From an uncultured Eubacteriales bacterium (GTDB taxonomy: Bacteria > Bacillota > Clostridia > TANB77 > CAG-508), in NCBI GenBank assembly GCA_949288175.1, contig CASEIV010000009.1:110067-174066 (forward strand): DNA of 64,000 nt, written 5' to 3'. Below, one piece after another: positions 37,187 to 46,223 of the stretch (position 1 is its first letter; each line of letters starts with the position of its first letter). The notes under the pieces were generated by a model. The model saw only the letters and a list, made by a program, of their open reading frames with translations. It did not search any database and was not told where the DNA came from. Both the position numbers and the translations under genes were made by a program.

Positions 37187-39085
37187 ATGAAAAAGGGGAT
37201 AAAGAAAGCAATATCTACCATAGCGATATTAACAATGACATTTCAAATAGGAATGCCATTGATACCTGGATTGCAGACAAAAGTATTTGCAACAGACATG
37301 ACAATTCCAGTGGAAGCAGAAAAAATACAAGCAACGGCTGATGAACAAGGAACAACAGAATTATCAGAAAGTGTAGATACAACAGAGACAGAAGAAATCT
37401 CAAGAGATTATGAAATAAAAGATGAAGAAACTTGGGATGTATCAGAAAATGGAGATGGAAGTGTTGTAGCTAAATGGACAGGAGAAAATAGAACACTAAC
37501 TATATCAGGTACAGGTAAAATAAGAGATTGGGATAGTAATTCAGAAGGATGGAATGATACACAATATACAAGTGTAATAGAAACTGTAATTATAGAAGAA
37601 GGGATAACTGATATAGGAGGATACGCATTTTACGAATGTAGTAGTTTAACAAGTATCAATATACCAGATAGTGTAACAAATATTGGAGCTAGTGCATTTT
37701 ATGGATGTAGTAGATTGAAAAGTATAAGTATTCCAGAAGGAATAAAAAGTTTAGAAGATAATATATTCGATGGTTGCAACAATCTAGAAAATGTAACTAT
37801 TCCAGAAAGTGTAACCAAAATAGGAAATTTTGCATTTAGAGATTGCCTTAGTTTGAAAGAAATAGTTATTCCAGAAAAAGTAACAAGTATAGGAGCCAAT
37901 GCATTTGCAGGGTGTTGGTCTTTAACGGATATAAGTATTCCAGAAGGGGTAACAAATATAGGAGGTAGTGCATTTTATGGATGTACTAGTTTGACAAGTA
38001 TAAATATACCAGAAGGAGTAACAATTATAGACAGATGGGCATTTAACAAATGTAGTAGTTTAGAGAGTATAAATATTCCAGAGAGTGTAACAAGTATAGA
38101 AGATTATGCATTTAATGGATGTGGTAGTTTAGAGAGTGTAAATATTCCAGAGAGTGTAACAAGTATAGAAGATTATGCATTTAATGGATGTGGTAGTTTA
38201 GAGAGTGTAAATATTCCAGAGAGTGTAACAAGTATAGGAGATTGTGCATTTAAAGGATGTAGTAGTTTAGAAAGTATAATTATTCCAGAAAGTGTGACAT
38301 ATATAGGAAAAGGAGCATTCTCAATATGTGGTAGCTTGCAAAGTATATATGTAATAAATAATAATAAAAATTATATGAGTGAAAATGGAATTCTATTTGA
38401 TAAACAGAAAACAGAGATAATATGTTATCCAGCCAAAAAAGAAAATTTAGAAGTATATAATATTCCTGAGACAGTGACAAGCATAGGAGAGGGAGCTTTT
38501 TATGGATGTAGTACTTTAGAGAGTATAGAGATTCCAGAAGGGGTAACAAATATAGGAACTAGTGCTTTTTATGGATGTAGTAGTTTAGAAAGTATAACAA
38601 TTCCAGAAGCAGTAATTAATATATGTGAATCTATATTTAGAGAATGTACTAGTTTAATGAGTATAACTATTCCTGAGAAGGTAACAAGCATAGGAGCCAG
38701 AGCTTTTTATGGATGTAACCAATTAGAAAATATAACTATTCCGGAAAGTGTTACAGATATAGGTTGGAGTGCATTTGAAGGATGTAATAATTTGAAAACT
38801 ATAGATATACCAGATGGAGTGACAAGTATAGGTAGTAGGGCATTTGAAGGATGTAGTAGTTTAGAAAGTATAAATATCCCAGAAGGAATAACAAGTATAG
38901 AACAAGCTACATTTTCTGGATGCAGTAGTTTAAGTCATGTGATAATTCCAAAAGGAGTAACAAGTATAGGAATTAATGCTTTTATGAATTGTAGTAATTT
39001 GAAAAGCATAATAATTCCAAAAAGCGTAATAGAAATAAGTGATTATTATGCAATAAGTCGGTGTTATTTATACTACATCAAATAG
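37187..39085 (+). CDS. Secreted BspA-like LRR protein with dockerin, zero-frame part (shift site at CGG 39059)
   Basis: 632 residues. Signal peptide (MKKGIKKAISTIAILTMTFQ, cleavage near VFATD), a short domain with TLTISGTGKIRDW, then about 20 BspA-type LRR_5 repeats of 23 residues (pattern IPESVTSIGDYAFxGCxSLE). These proteins bind host or microbial surfaces in studied cases. After CGG at 39059 the zero frame adds eight codons and stops (TAG 39083). The paralogues instead continue with xIIYTxxNSEGHRYAEE, and here that sequence (VIYTTSNSEAHKYAEE) follows in the +1 frame. The full product with the next part would be about 1050 residues. The zero-frame product alone would be secreted without a dockerin. 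Confidence 0.9.
   Translation: MKKGIKKAISTIAILTMTFQIGMPLIPGLQTKVFATDMTIPVEAEKIQATADEQGTTELSESVDTTETEEISRDYEIKDEETWDVSENGDGSVVAKWTGENRTLTISGTGKIRDWDSNSEGWNDTQYTSVIETVIIEEGITDIGGYAFYECSSLTSINIPDSVTNIGASAFYGCSRLKSISIPEGIKSLEDNIFDGCNNLENVTIPESVTKIGNFAFRDCLSLKEIVIPEKVTSIGANAFAGCWSLTDISIPEGVTNIGGSAFYGCTSLTSINIPEGVTIIDRWAFNKCSSLESINIPESVTSIEDYAFNGCGSLESVNIPESVTSIEDYAFNGCGSLESVNIPESVTSIGDCAFKGCSSLESIIIPESVTYIGKGAFSICGSLQSIYVINNNKNYMSENGILFDKQKTEIICYPAKKENLEVYNIPETVTSIGEGAFYGCSTLESIEIPEGVTNIGTSAFYGCSSLESITIPEAVINICESIFRECTSLMSITIPEKVTSIGARAFYGCNQLENITIPESVTDIGWSAFEGCNNLKTIDIPDGVTSIGSRAFEGCSSLESINIPEGITSIEQATFSGCSSLSHVIIPKGVTSIGINAFMNCSNLKSIIIPKSVIEISDYYAISRCYLYYIK
38050..38260 (+). repeat. Near-perfect 69-bp LRR unit duplication
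   Basis: Three consecutive 69-nt units encoding SLESVNIPESVTSIEDYAFN-type repeats are almost identical in DNA; two are identical. They are a recent tandem duplication within the LRR array. Confidence 0.85.
39054..39063 (+). other. Apparent +1 frameshift site 1 (ATA AGT CGG T)
   Basis: Zero-frame codons are ATA AGT CGG. A +1-frame TAA (39054-39056) lies just upstream and the zero-frame TAG is at 39083, so the shift must occur in 39057-39082. The only in-phase CGG of this gene is at 39059. Reading CGGT as one codon, or skipping C so that GGT is read, restores the downstream frame. Confidence 0.7.
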
Positions 39086-40337
39086 TGAAGCTCATAAATA
39101 TGCAGAAGAAAGAAATAAAGAGTACGTAATAGATGATGAAGGACCAATAGTTACTTTTACACCTAATGGAAGCAATAATCCACAAAAAGGATATACTGTG
39201 AAAGTAAATGTAAAAGATAATCAAGAAGTAGTTGGTGTAGATGAAGAAAGTTTAAAATATTTATGGACACAAAGTGAAGAAGAACCATTAAAAGAGAGTT
39301 TTATAGAAAGTTTTGAAAATGGACAAAATGTAACAAAGAATGAAGTAGATGGAATATGGTATTTATGGGTATATGCGGAAGATAATCTAGGAAATGAAAC
39401 AATAACAAGAGGTGAAGGATTTAATTTTGATAATACAGCACCAAATGTAGATATAGAGTATAATACAAAATTACCAGCAAAGAGTGTATTAGTAACAATA
39501 ACTTCAAATGAAGAAATACAAGGAATAGAGGGCTGGACATTCTCAGAAGATAAAAAGGTAATAGCAAAAGAGTATGATGAAAATATAGGAGAAACAATAA
39601 CAATAAGAGACTTAGCAGGAAATGAAACAGAAGCAAGTATAGAAATAAACAATATAGATAAAACAGGACCAGATGTAAAAGTAGAATATAGTACAAAAGA
39701 ATTAACAAGAGATAATGTATTAGTAACACTAACATCAAATGAAGAAATACAAGAAATAGAAGGATGGAAATTATCAGAAGATAAGAAGGTACTAACAAAA
39801 GAATATAGTGAAAACACAACTGAAACCATAACTGTAAAGGATTTAGTAGGAAATGAAACACAAGCAACTATAGAGATAAACAATATAGACAAGACAGGTC
39901 CAAATGTCAATGTGGGATATAGTACCAAAAATCCGACAAGAGAAAATGTAACAGTAACCATCACAGCAAATGAAGAAATACAAGCAGTACAAGGCTGGAC
40001 ATTGTCAAGTGATAAGAAGACATTAACAAAAGAATATACTGAAAATACAACAGAAACCATAACGATAAAAGATCTAGCAGGAAACGAGACACAAGTAAAT
40101 ATAGAAATAAGTAATATAGACAAAAACTTGCCAGAGATAACAATAGGAGATATCAATCAAGACGGAAAAATAGACGTAACAGATTTATTAAAGTTAAAAA
40201 GACACATGGTAGCAGGAAATCGAACAGAATGGATACTAACAGGACGAGCTTTATTATTAGCAGACATGAATGAAAATGGAACAGTAGATATCACAGATAT
40301 GTTAATGTTAAAAAGAGTGATTGTAGAAAATATATAA
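39063..40337 (+). CDS. Same LRR protein, +1-frame part: Ig-like repeats and dockerin
   Basis: Continues the gene at 37187 in the +1 frame. It holds YTTSNSEAHKYAEE, an Ig-like segment (VTFTPNGSNNPQKG...LWVYAEDNLGNET), three 77-residue repeats (TAPNVDIEYNT..., TGPDVKVEYST..., TGPNVNVGYST...) and a C-terminal type I dockerin: GDINQDGKIDVTDLLKLKRH and ADMNENGTVDITDMLMLKR, two EF-hand-like calcium loops. There is no signal peptide and no ribosome binding site before the first internal start (GTG 39198), so it is made only by shifting or is a pseudogene remnant. The dockerin would bind a cohesin such as the one encoded at 49354. Confidence 0.85.
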   Translation, partial: VIYTTSNSEAHKYAEERNKEYVIDDEGPIVTFTPNGSNNPQKGYTVKVNVKDNQEVVGVDEESLKYLWTQSEEEPLKESFIESFENGQNVTKNEVDGIWYLWVYAEDNLGNETITRGEGFNFDNTAPNVDIEYNTKLPAKSVLVTITSNEEIQGIEGWTFSEDKKVIAKEYDENIGETITIRDLAGNETEASIEINNIDKTGPDVKVEYSTKELTRDNVLVTLTSNEEIQEIEGWKLSEDKKVLTKEYSENTTETITVKDLVGNETQATIEINNIDKTGPNVNVGYSTKNPTRENVTVTITANEEIQAVQGWTLSSDKKTLTKEYTENTTETITIKDLAGNETQVNIEISNIDKNLPEITIGDINQDGKIDVTDLLKLKRHMVAGNRTEWILTGRALLLADMNENGTVDITDMLMLKRVIVENI

Positions 40338-40387
40338 AGAAAAGTTTTCATCAAACAAACAATCTGATAAAAGAGAGGAGAGAACAG

Positions 40388-43261
40388 ATGAAAAGGAAAA
40401 TAGAAAAAACAGTAGTAATCACAACTGTATTGACACTAATACTTCAAATGTTAATACCACTAGTACCAGGATTAAATATTGAAGTATTGGCAGTGGATGA
40501 AACAATAGCAGATTTAGAGATTTCAACTAAGGAAGAATTGATTGCATTTGCTAATGATGTCAATAATGGAAATACATATAAGGGGAAAACAGTTGTATTA
40601 GTTGATGATATTGATTTAGAAGGAAATGAGAATGAACAATGGATTCCTATAGGAATAGGAGATACTTTTTATGATGGATTTGCAGGTATATTTGATGGAC
40701 AATCACATAAAATCTCAGGAATGTATCTAAATAATAAACAATTAGAATCGCAAGGACTTTTTGCTACAAATTCTGGTACAATTAAAAATTTGCAAATAGC
40801 AAATTCTACAATTAAAGATGGAATTCACTATACAGGACTTATTGTAGGAAAAAATGATGGAGGAAATATAGACAATTGCAGTACTTCTGGATGTTCAATG
40901 ATAATTTCTACAGGATATAATCCAGAATATGCAACATGGAGAACAGATATATATGCAGGTGGAATTGTAGGAAGGAACAGAGGGAGTATTTCTAATTGTA
41001 AAAATTCAGCTACAATAACATGCAATAATGATGTATCGGATATAAATGATAATATATTTATAGGAGGAATTGCAGGTGCACAAGAAGCTGGAAGTGAAAT
41101 TTTAAATTGTAGTAATACAGCTAATATTATAAGTGATGGGGCAGTAGGAGGAATAACTGGAAGTGCAAGAAATGCAGCTTCTGATTGGAAAAACTCAATT
41201 ATAAACTGTTATAATTTAGGAAACATATCATCAAAACAAGGTGAAAAGCAAAGTTATATTGGTGGGATTTGTGGAGAGGATGCTTCATATATAAAAAATT
41301 GTTACAATTCAGGAAACATAAAAGCACAAGGTTCTACAATTTTTAGTAGTGGTACTGTAGCTGGTGGAATTGTTGCTAGAGGAGGAGATACTCAACCAAT
41401 AGTGATGTGTTACAATACAGGAAAAGTTGAATCCACAAAAGGAAATGCTGGTGGTATTGTAGGAGGATGGTGTAATCATAAAGATATAATAGCATGTTTT
41501 AACACAGGAGAAATAAAAGCAAATATGTATGGTGGAGGTATAAAAGATGCAAATGCTGGAACAATAGAAAACTGTTATAATGTTGGAAAGGTCTCCCTAA
41601 ATTCTACAAGCTCAGGACCTTCAGTAGGAGCGATAGTTAATTCTAATACGGGATTAAGCGGGACTACCAAAGTTAATGGAACCATTAGTAATTGCTATTA
41701 TAAAAATGATAGTTGTAGTAAAGGTATAGGAAATTCTGAAGAACTTGGAAATGGAACACCTATTTCTAAAACAGAAACAGAAATGAAGAAAATAGATTTT
41801 ATAGAACAATTAAATAATGGAGGAGATTACTATACACAAGATACAAAAAATATCAATAATGGATATCCAGTTTTAAAATGGATGGTTGATGAAACTGCTC
41901 CTACAGTAAAAGTAGAATATAGTACAAAAGATCCAACACAAGGAAATGTAACAGTAACTATAACATCAAATGAAGAAGTACAAACAGTACAAGGTTGGAC
42001 ATTATCAAGTGATAAAAAAACATTAACAAAAGAATATAGTACTAATGAAAATGAGACCATAACAATAAAAGATTTCATGGGAAATGAAACACAAGCAACT
42101 ATAGAAATAAATAATATAGACAAAACAGCACCAACAGTAAATGTAGGATATAGTACACAAAATCCAACAAAAGGAAATGTAAAAGTAACAATTACTTCAA
42201 ATGAAGAAGTACAAAGTGTAACAGGATGGACATTGTCCAATGATAAAAAGACATTAACGAAAGAATATAGTGCCAATACAAAAGAAACAATAACAGTAAA
42301 AGACTTAGCAGGAAATACAAAAGAAACAACTATACAAATAACAAATATAGACAAAACAGCACCAACAGTAAATGTAGGATATAGTACACAAAATCCAACA
42401 AAAGGGAATGTAAAAGTAACGATTACATCAAATGAAGAAGTACAAAGTGTAACAGGCTGGACATTGTCAAGTGATAAAAGGACGTTAACAAAAGAATATA
42501 GTGCCAATACAAAAGAAACAATAACAGTAAAAGACCTAGCAGGAAATGAGAAACAAGCAACTATAGAAATAAATAATATAGATAAAACAGGTCCAAGTGT
42601 CAATATAGAATATAGTACAAAAAATCCAACTAGAGAAAATGTAACGGTAACCATCACAGCAAATGAAGAAATACAAGCAGTACAAGGTTGGACATTGTCA
42701 AGTGATAAAAAGACATTAACAAAAGAATATAGTGTGAATACAAAAGAAACAATAACCATAAAAGATTTAATAGGAAATGAGGCACAAGCAAATATAGAGA
42801 TAAATAATATAGACAAAACAGGTCCAAGTGTAAATGTAGGATATAGTACAAAAAATCCAACAAGAGAAAATGTAACAGTAACCATCACAGCAAATGAAGA
42901 AATACAAGCAGTACAAGGTTGGGCATTGTCAAGTGACAAAAAGACATTAACAAAAGAATATACTGAAAATATAAAAGAAACCATAACAGTAAAAGATCTA
43001 GCAGGAAACGAAACACAGGCGAACATAGAAATAAGTAATATAGACAAAAGCTTACCAGAAACAATAGTAGGAGATATTAATCAAGATGAAAAAATAGATG
43101 TAACAGACTTCTTGATGATAAAAAGACATTTAGTAGCAGGAAATAGAAATAGTTGGAAATTAACAGGAGATAGCTTATCATCAGCAGACATGAATGAAAA
43201 TGGAACAGTAGATATCACAGATATGTTAATGTTAAAAAGAGTGATTGTAGAAAATATATAA
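40388..43261 (+). CDS. Secreted GLUG/beta-helix protein with five Ig-like repeats and dockerin
   Basis: 957 residues, intact. Signal peptide (MKRKIEKTVVITTVLTLILQ), then a right-handed beta-helix region with GLUG-type motifs (GGIVGRNRGSISNC, GGIAGAQEAGSEILNC, GGICGEDASYIKNC; residues ~70-460). Five 77-residue repeats (41894-43048; TAPTVNVGYSTQNPTKGNVK) and a C-terminal dockerin (GDINQDEKIDVTDFLMIKRH, ADMNENGTVDITDMLMLKR) follow. GLUG regions occur in IgA-peptidase-like and adhesin proteins; no catalytic motif is seen. It starts 50 nt after the previous gene with GAGAGGAG upstream, so it is likely in the same transcript. Confidence 0.9.
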   Translation: MKRKIEKTVVITTVLTLILQMLIPLVPGLNIEVLAVDETIADLEISTKEELIAFANDVNNGNTYKGKTVVLVDDIDLEGNENEQWIPIGIGDTFYDGFAGIFDGQSHKISGMYLNNKQLESQGLFATNSGTIKNLQIANSTIKDGIHYTGLIVGKNDGGNIDNCSTSGCSMIISTGYNPEYATWRTDIYAGGIVGRNRGSISNCKNSATITCNNDVSDINDNIFIGGIAGAQEAGSEILNCSNTANIISDGAVGGITGSARNAASDWKNSIINCYNLGNISSKQGEKQSYIGGICGEDASYIKNCYNSGNIKAQGSTIFSSGTVAGGIVARGGDTQPIVMCYNTGKVESTKGNAGGIVGGWCNHKDIIACFNTGEIKANMYGGGIKDANAGTIENCYNVGKVSLNSTSSGPSVGAIVNSNTGLSGTTKVNGTISNCYYKNDSCSKGIGNSEELGNGTPISKTETEMKKIDFIEQLNNGGDYYTQDTKNINNGYPVLKWMVDETAPTVKVEYSTKDPTQGNVTVTITSNEEVQTVQGWTLSSDKKTLTKEYSTNENETITIKDFMGNETQATIEINNIDKTAPTVNVGYSTQNPTKGNVKVTITSNEEVQSVTGWTLSNDKKTLTKEYSANTKETITVKDLAGNTKETTIQITNIDKTAPTVNVGYSTQNPTKGNVKVTITSNEEVQSVTGWTLSSDKRTLTKEYSANTKETITVKDLAGNEKQATIEINNIDKTGPSVNIEYSTKNPTRENVTVTITANEEIQAVQGWTLSSDKKTLTKEYSVNTKETITIKDLIGNEAQANIEINNIDKTGPSVNVGYSTKNPTRENVTVTITANEEIQAVQGWALSSDKKTLTKEYTENIKETITVKDLAGNETQANIEISNIDKSLPETIVGDINQDEKIDVTDFLMIKRHLVAGNRNSWKLTGDSLSSADMNENGTVDITDMLMLKRVIVENI
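41894..43048 (+). repeat. Five tandem 231-bp Ig-like repeats
   Basis: Five head-to-tail units of 77 codons, some pairs close to identical in DNA (for example units 2 and 3, and 4 and 5). Related units occur three times at 39438-40130 and once in the gene at 46224. Such DNA is prone to recombination within and between these genes. Confidence 0.9.
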
Positions 43262-43322
43262 AAAGTTTGTAAGAAGACTTTCCATCCATAAAACAATCTG
43301 ATAAACGAAAGGAGAAATACAC

Positions 43323-44915
43323 ATGAAAAAGGGGATAAAGAAAGCAATATCAACCATAGCGATATTAACAATGACATTTCAAATAGGAATGCCAATGGTA
43401 CCTGGATTACAAACAACAGTATTAGCAACAGATACAATAAATTCTGTAGAAGAAAATCTAGAAGAAAATATACAATCAACTGCTGATAAAGTAGGGACAA
43501 CAGAATTATCAGAAAGTACAGATACAACATTAACAGAAGAAATCTCAAGAAACTATGAAATCAAAGAGGAAGAAACTTGGGACGTATCAGCAAATGGTGA
43601 TGGAAGTGTTATAGCAAAATGGACATTAGAGGATAAAACGTTAACGATATCTGGAACAGGTGAAATGAAAGATTGGAGTTTAGATTCTAAAGAAGATTGG
43701 CATGATACACAGTATACAAATGCGATAGAAAATGTAATTATAGAAGAGGAATTAACAAACATAGGAAGTTATGCATTTTCAAGCTGTAGTAGTTTGAAAA
43801 ATATAAATATGCCAAAAGGAATCATATATATTGGACCATTTGCTTTTTATCATTGCAGTAGTATAAAAAGTATAGAAATTCCAGAAACCGTAAGAACCAT
43901 AAACCAAGCTACATTTAATAGATGTACTAGCTTGGAAAACATAATGATTCCTCAAAGTATAACATCTATTGAAAGAGAAGCATTTGCAGGTTGTAGTAAA
44001 TTAAAAAATGTAATCATTCCAGAATCGGTAAAGGAAATAGGAGAACAAGCATTTTTCGGATGCGAAAACCTAAACAATATAACAATTCCAGAAAAAGTAA
44101 AAAGTATAGGAAATTATGCATTATATGGATGTGATAGTCTAATAAGTATAGATGTCGATGCCAATAATGAAATTTATATAAGTGAAGACGGAATTTTATT
44201 TAATAAAGAAAAAACAGAAATCATAAAATATCCAAGTGCAAAAAGTAATATAAAAGAATATGTAATACCATCAACTGTAATAAGCATAAGAGAATATGCT
44301 TTTCAACAATGTGATAATTTAGAATATATAGAAATTCCAGAGCAAATAACCAGTATAGGAATAGGTGCTTTTTATGAATGTACGAAGTTAAAAAATATAA
44401 ATATACCAAGTGGTATAACAATTATAGAGAACAGTACTTTTTATAGATGCACTGATTTGGAGAGCATTGAAATTTCGAACAATATCACAAGTATAGGAAA
44501 AAATGCTTTTTATGAATGTGTTAATTTAGAAAACATAAATATACCAGAAAGTGTAACAAGTATAGGAGAAAGAGCATTTGGTGAAGATAATAGTTTAGTA
44601 CTATTTGCAAAAGCAGATAGTATAGCACATCAATATGCAGAAGAAAATGAAATAGGATATGTGTTAGATGGAGATGCATTGAATGTAGATACTAATTACG
44701 AAATTAAAGAAGAAAAAACATGGAATGTTTCAAAAGAGGAAGACGGAAATGTTATAGCTAGATGGACATTCGAAGATAGAACACTAATTATATCAGGAAC
44801 GGGAGAAATGAAGGACTGGGATACAGTTTCGGCAGAAGATTGGCACAATACACAGTATACAAAAATAATAGAGAATGTAGTGATAGAAGATGGTATAACT
44901 CGGGATAGGAAATAG
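43323..44915 (+). CDS. Secreted BspA-like LRR protein with dockerin, zero-frame part (shift site at CGG 44901)
   Basis: 530 residues. The signal peptide is nearly identical to that of the gene at 37187; then a pre-LRR domain (TWDVSANGDGSVIAKW, TLTISGTGEMKDW), a block of LRR_5 repeats, SLVLFAKADSIAHQYAEENE, and a second pre-LRR domain ending IEDGIT. Zero frame then reads CGG GAT AGG AAA TAG. The paralogues have GITNIGKKAF at this place, and here IGNRAFQNC continues in the +1 frame directly after CGGG, perfectly colinear. The shift is confined to 44899-44912. It starts 61 nt after the GLUG gene with AAAGGAG upstream. Confidence 0.9.
   Translation: MKKGIKKAISTIAILTMTFQIGMPMVPGLQTTVLATDTINSVEENLEENIQSTADKVGTTELSESTDTTLTEEISRNYEIKEEETWDVSANGDGSVIAKWTLEDKTLTISGTGEMKDWSLDSKEDWHDTQYTNAIENVIIEEELTNIGSYAFSSCSSLKNINMPKGIIYIGPFAFYHCSSIKSIEIPETVRTINQATFNRCTSLENIMIPQSITSIEREAFAGCSKLKNVIIPESVKEIGEQAFFGCENLNNITIPEKVKSIGNYALYGCDSLISIDVDANNEIYISEDGILFNKEKTEIIKYPSAKSNIKEYVIPSTVISIREYAFQQCDNLEYIEIPEQITSIGIGAFYECTKLKNINIPSGITIIENSTFYRCTDLESIEISNNITSIGKNAFYECVNLENINIPESVTSIGERAFGEDNSLVLFAKADSIAHQYAEENEIGYVLDGDALNVDTNYEIKEEKTWNVSKEEDGNVIARWTFEDRTLIISGTGEMKDWDTVSAEDWHNTQYTKIIENVVIEDGITRDRK
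44896..44905 (+). other. Apparent +1 frameshift site 2 (ATA ACT CGG G)
   Basis: Zero-frame codons ATA ACT CGG. A +1-frame TAA at 44896 and the zero-frame TAG at 44913 limit the shift to 14 nt, which contain the single in-phase CGG (44901-44903). Homology to sister genes shows exactly one extra base here. Confidence 0.75.
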
Positions 44916-45939
44916 AGCTTTTCAAAATTGTTATAATTTGAAAAATATAGAAATCTCAAATACAGTAATAAGTATAGGCAATGAAGCTTTTTATAAATGT
45001 ACGGAATTAAAAAATATAACTTTTTCTAGTAATATTACATTTGTAGCATATAATGCATTTTTTGCATGTGACCAATTAGAGAGTATAAATGTAGATAATG
45101 GTAATGAAAAATATACAAGTGAAAACGGAGTATTATTTAATAAAGAAAAAACAGAAATTATAAAATATCCAAGTGCAAAAAGTGATATCGAGGAATATAT
45201 AATACCAGATACGGTAGTTACTATAGGAAGATATGCTTTTGAGGGATGTAGCAACTTAACAAGTATAAAAATACCAGAAAATGTAACAAGTATAGAGTAT
45301 AGAGCCTTTGAAAGATGTAGTAGCTTAAAAAATATAAATGTGCCAAATAATATAACAAGTATAGAAGATGGAATTTTTAGAGAATGTACTAGTTTGCAAA
45401 GTATAGAAATTCCAGAACAGGTGACAAGTATAGGCGCATATGCATTTGAAGGATGTAATAATTTAGAAAGCATAAAAATTCCAGAAGGAGTAACAACAAT
45501 AGAAGATTTTGCATTTGCTTGGTGTAGTAGTTTAATAAGTGTGAAAATAGCAGAAAATCTAGATAATATAGGGAAAGGTGCATTTTATGATTGCATTAGT
45601 TTAGAAGGTATAGTTATTCCAGAGAGTGTAACAAGTATAGAAGAATATGCTATTTCAGAGAATACTATTATATATACTAAATTAAATACTGAAGGACACA
45701 GATATGCAGAAGAAAATGAGCAAGGATATATTTTAATATATGAACCAGGAGATATAAATGCGAATGGATTTATAGACGTAACAGATTTCTTAATGTTAAA
45801 AAGACATCTAGTAGCAGAAAATAGAGATAGTTGGAAATTAAGAGGAGATAGTCTATTATCAGCAGACATGAATGAAAATGGGGCAGTAGATATCACAGAT
45901 ATGTTAATATTGAAAAGAGTGATTGTAGAAAATATATAA
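44905..45939 (+). CDS. Same LRR protein, +1-frame part: second LRR block and dockerin
   Basis: Continues the gene at 43323 in the +1 frame from IGNRAFQNC. It holds about eleven LRR_5 repeats, IIYTKLNTEGHRYAEENEQG, and a dockerin (GDINANGFIDVTDFLMLKRH, ADMNENGAVDITDMLILKR) at the very end. No Ig-like repeats separate LRRs and dockerin here. There is no ribosome binding site for independent translation (first ATG 44938). A GGACGTAC terminator follows 8 nt after the stop, closing the presumed three-gene transcript. Confidence 0.85.
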   Translation: MGNRAFQNCYNLKNIEISNTVISIGNEAFYKCTELKNITFSSNITFVAYNAFFACDQLESINVDNGNEKYTSENGVLFNKEKTEIIKYPSAKSDIEEYIIPDTVVTIGRYAFEGCSNLTSIKIPENVTSIEYRAFERCSSLKNINVPNNITSIEDGIFRECTSLQSIEIPEQVTSIGAYAFEGCNNLESIKIPEGVTTIEDFAFAWCSSLISVKIAENLDNIGKGAFYDCISLEGIVIPESVTSIEEYAISENTIIYTKLNTEGHRYAEENEQGYILIYEPGDINANGFIDVTDFLMLKRHLVAENRDSWKLRGDSLLSADMNENGAVDITDMLILKRVIVENI

Positions 45940-45947
45940 AATATTAC

Positions 45948-45974
45948 GGACGTACGAGGTACGTCCATTTTTTG
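45948..45974 (+). terminator. Terminator GGACGTAC/GTACGTCC, copy 2
   Basis: Same hairpin as at 36737, followed by TTTTTT, just after the third dockerin gene. Confidence 0.9.
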
Positions 45975-46004
45975 CCTAAAAGTGAGGATGAAAAATATAA
46001 AATG

Positions 46005-46223
46005 TGCAATCAAAATGTCATAAAAATTTAATATAACAACAACGAAAATGGTAAAAAGACAAGCCGTAAGAGGAGAAGAGGTAAACTTAAATTAAGACCA
46101 AAAACCTATATTTACAAAGTCTTAGAATATTTATATAGTATTAAATAGGATAAATAGGAAAAATGCCAAAGTGTAACTTGTAAAATTGTAAAAATACTTG
46201 GTAAAACGAAAGGAGAAATACAC
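46005..46223 (+). promoter_or_regulatory. Duplicated leader before the fourth dockerin gene
   Basis: About 80 percent identical to 36972-37186, including the segment AAGCCGTAAGAGG and the CGAAAGGAG ribosome binding site. The arrangement terminator, leader, signal-peptide gene is the same at both places, which points to duplication of a whole module. Confidence 0.5.

Noticed and set aside
41830..43047. Long antisense open frame opposite the Ig-like repeats, and a similar one at 39221-40156
   Set aside because: They are mirror images of repetitive sense codons, with no start signals and a biased hydrophobic composition.
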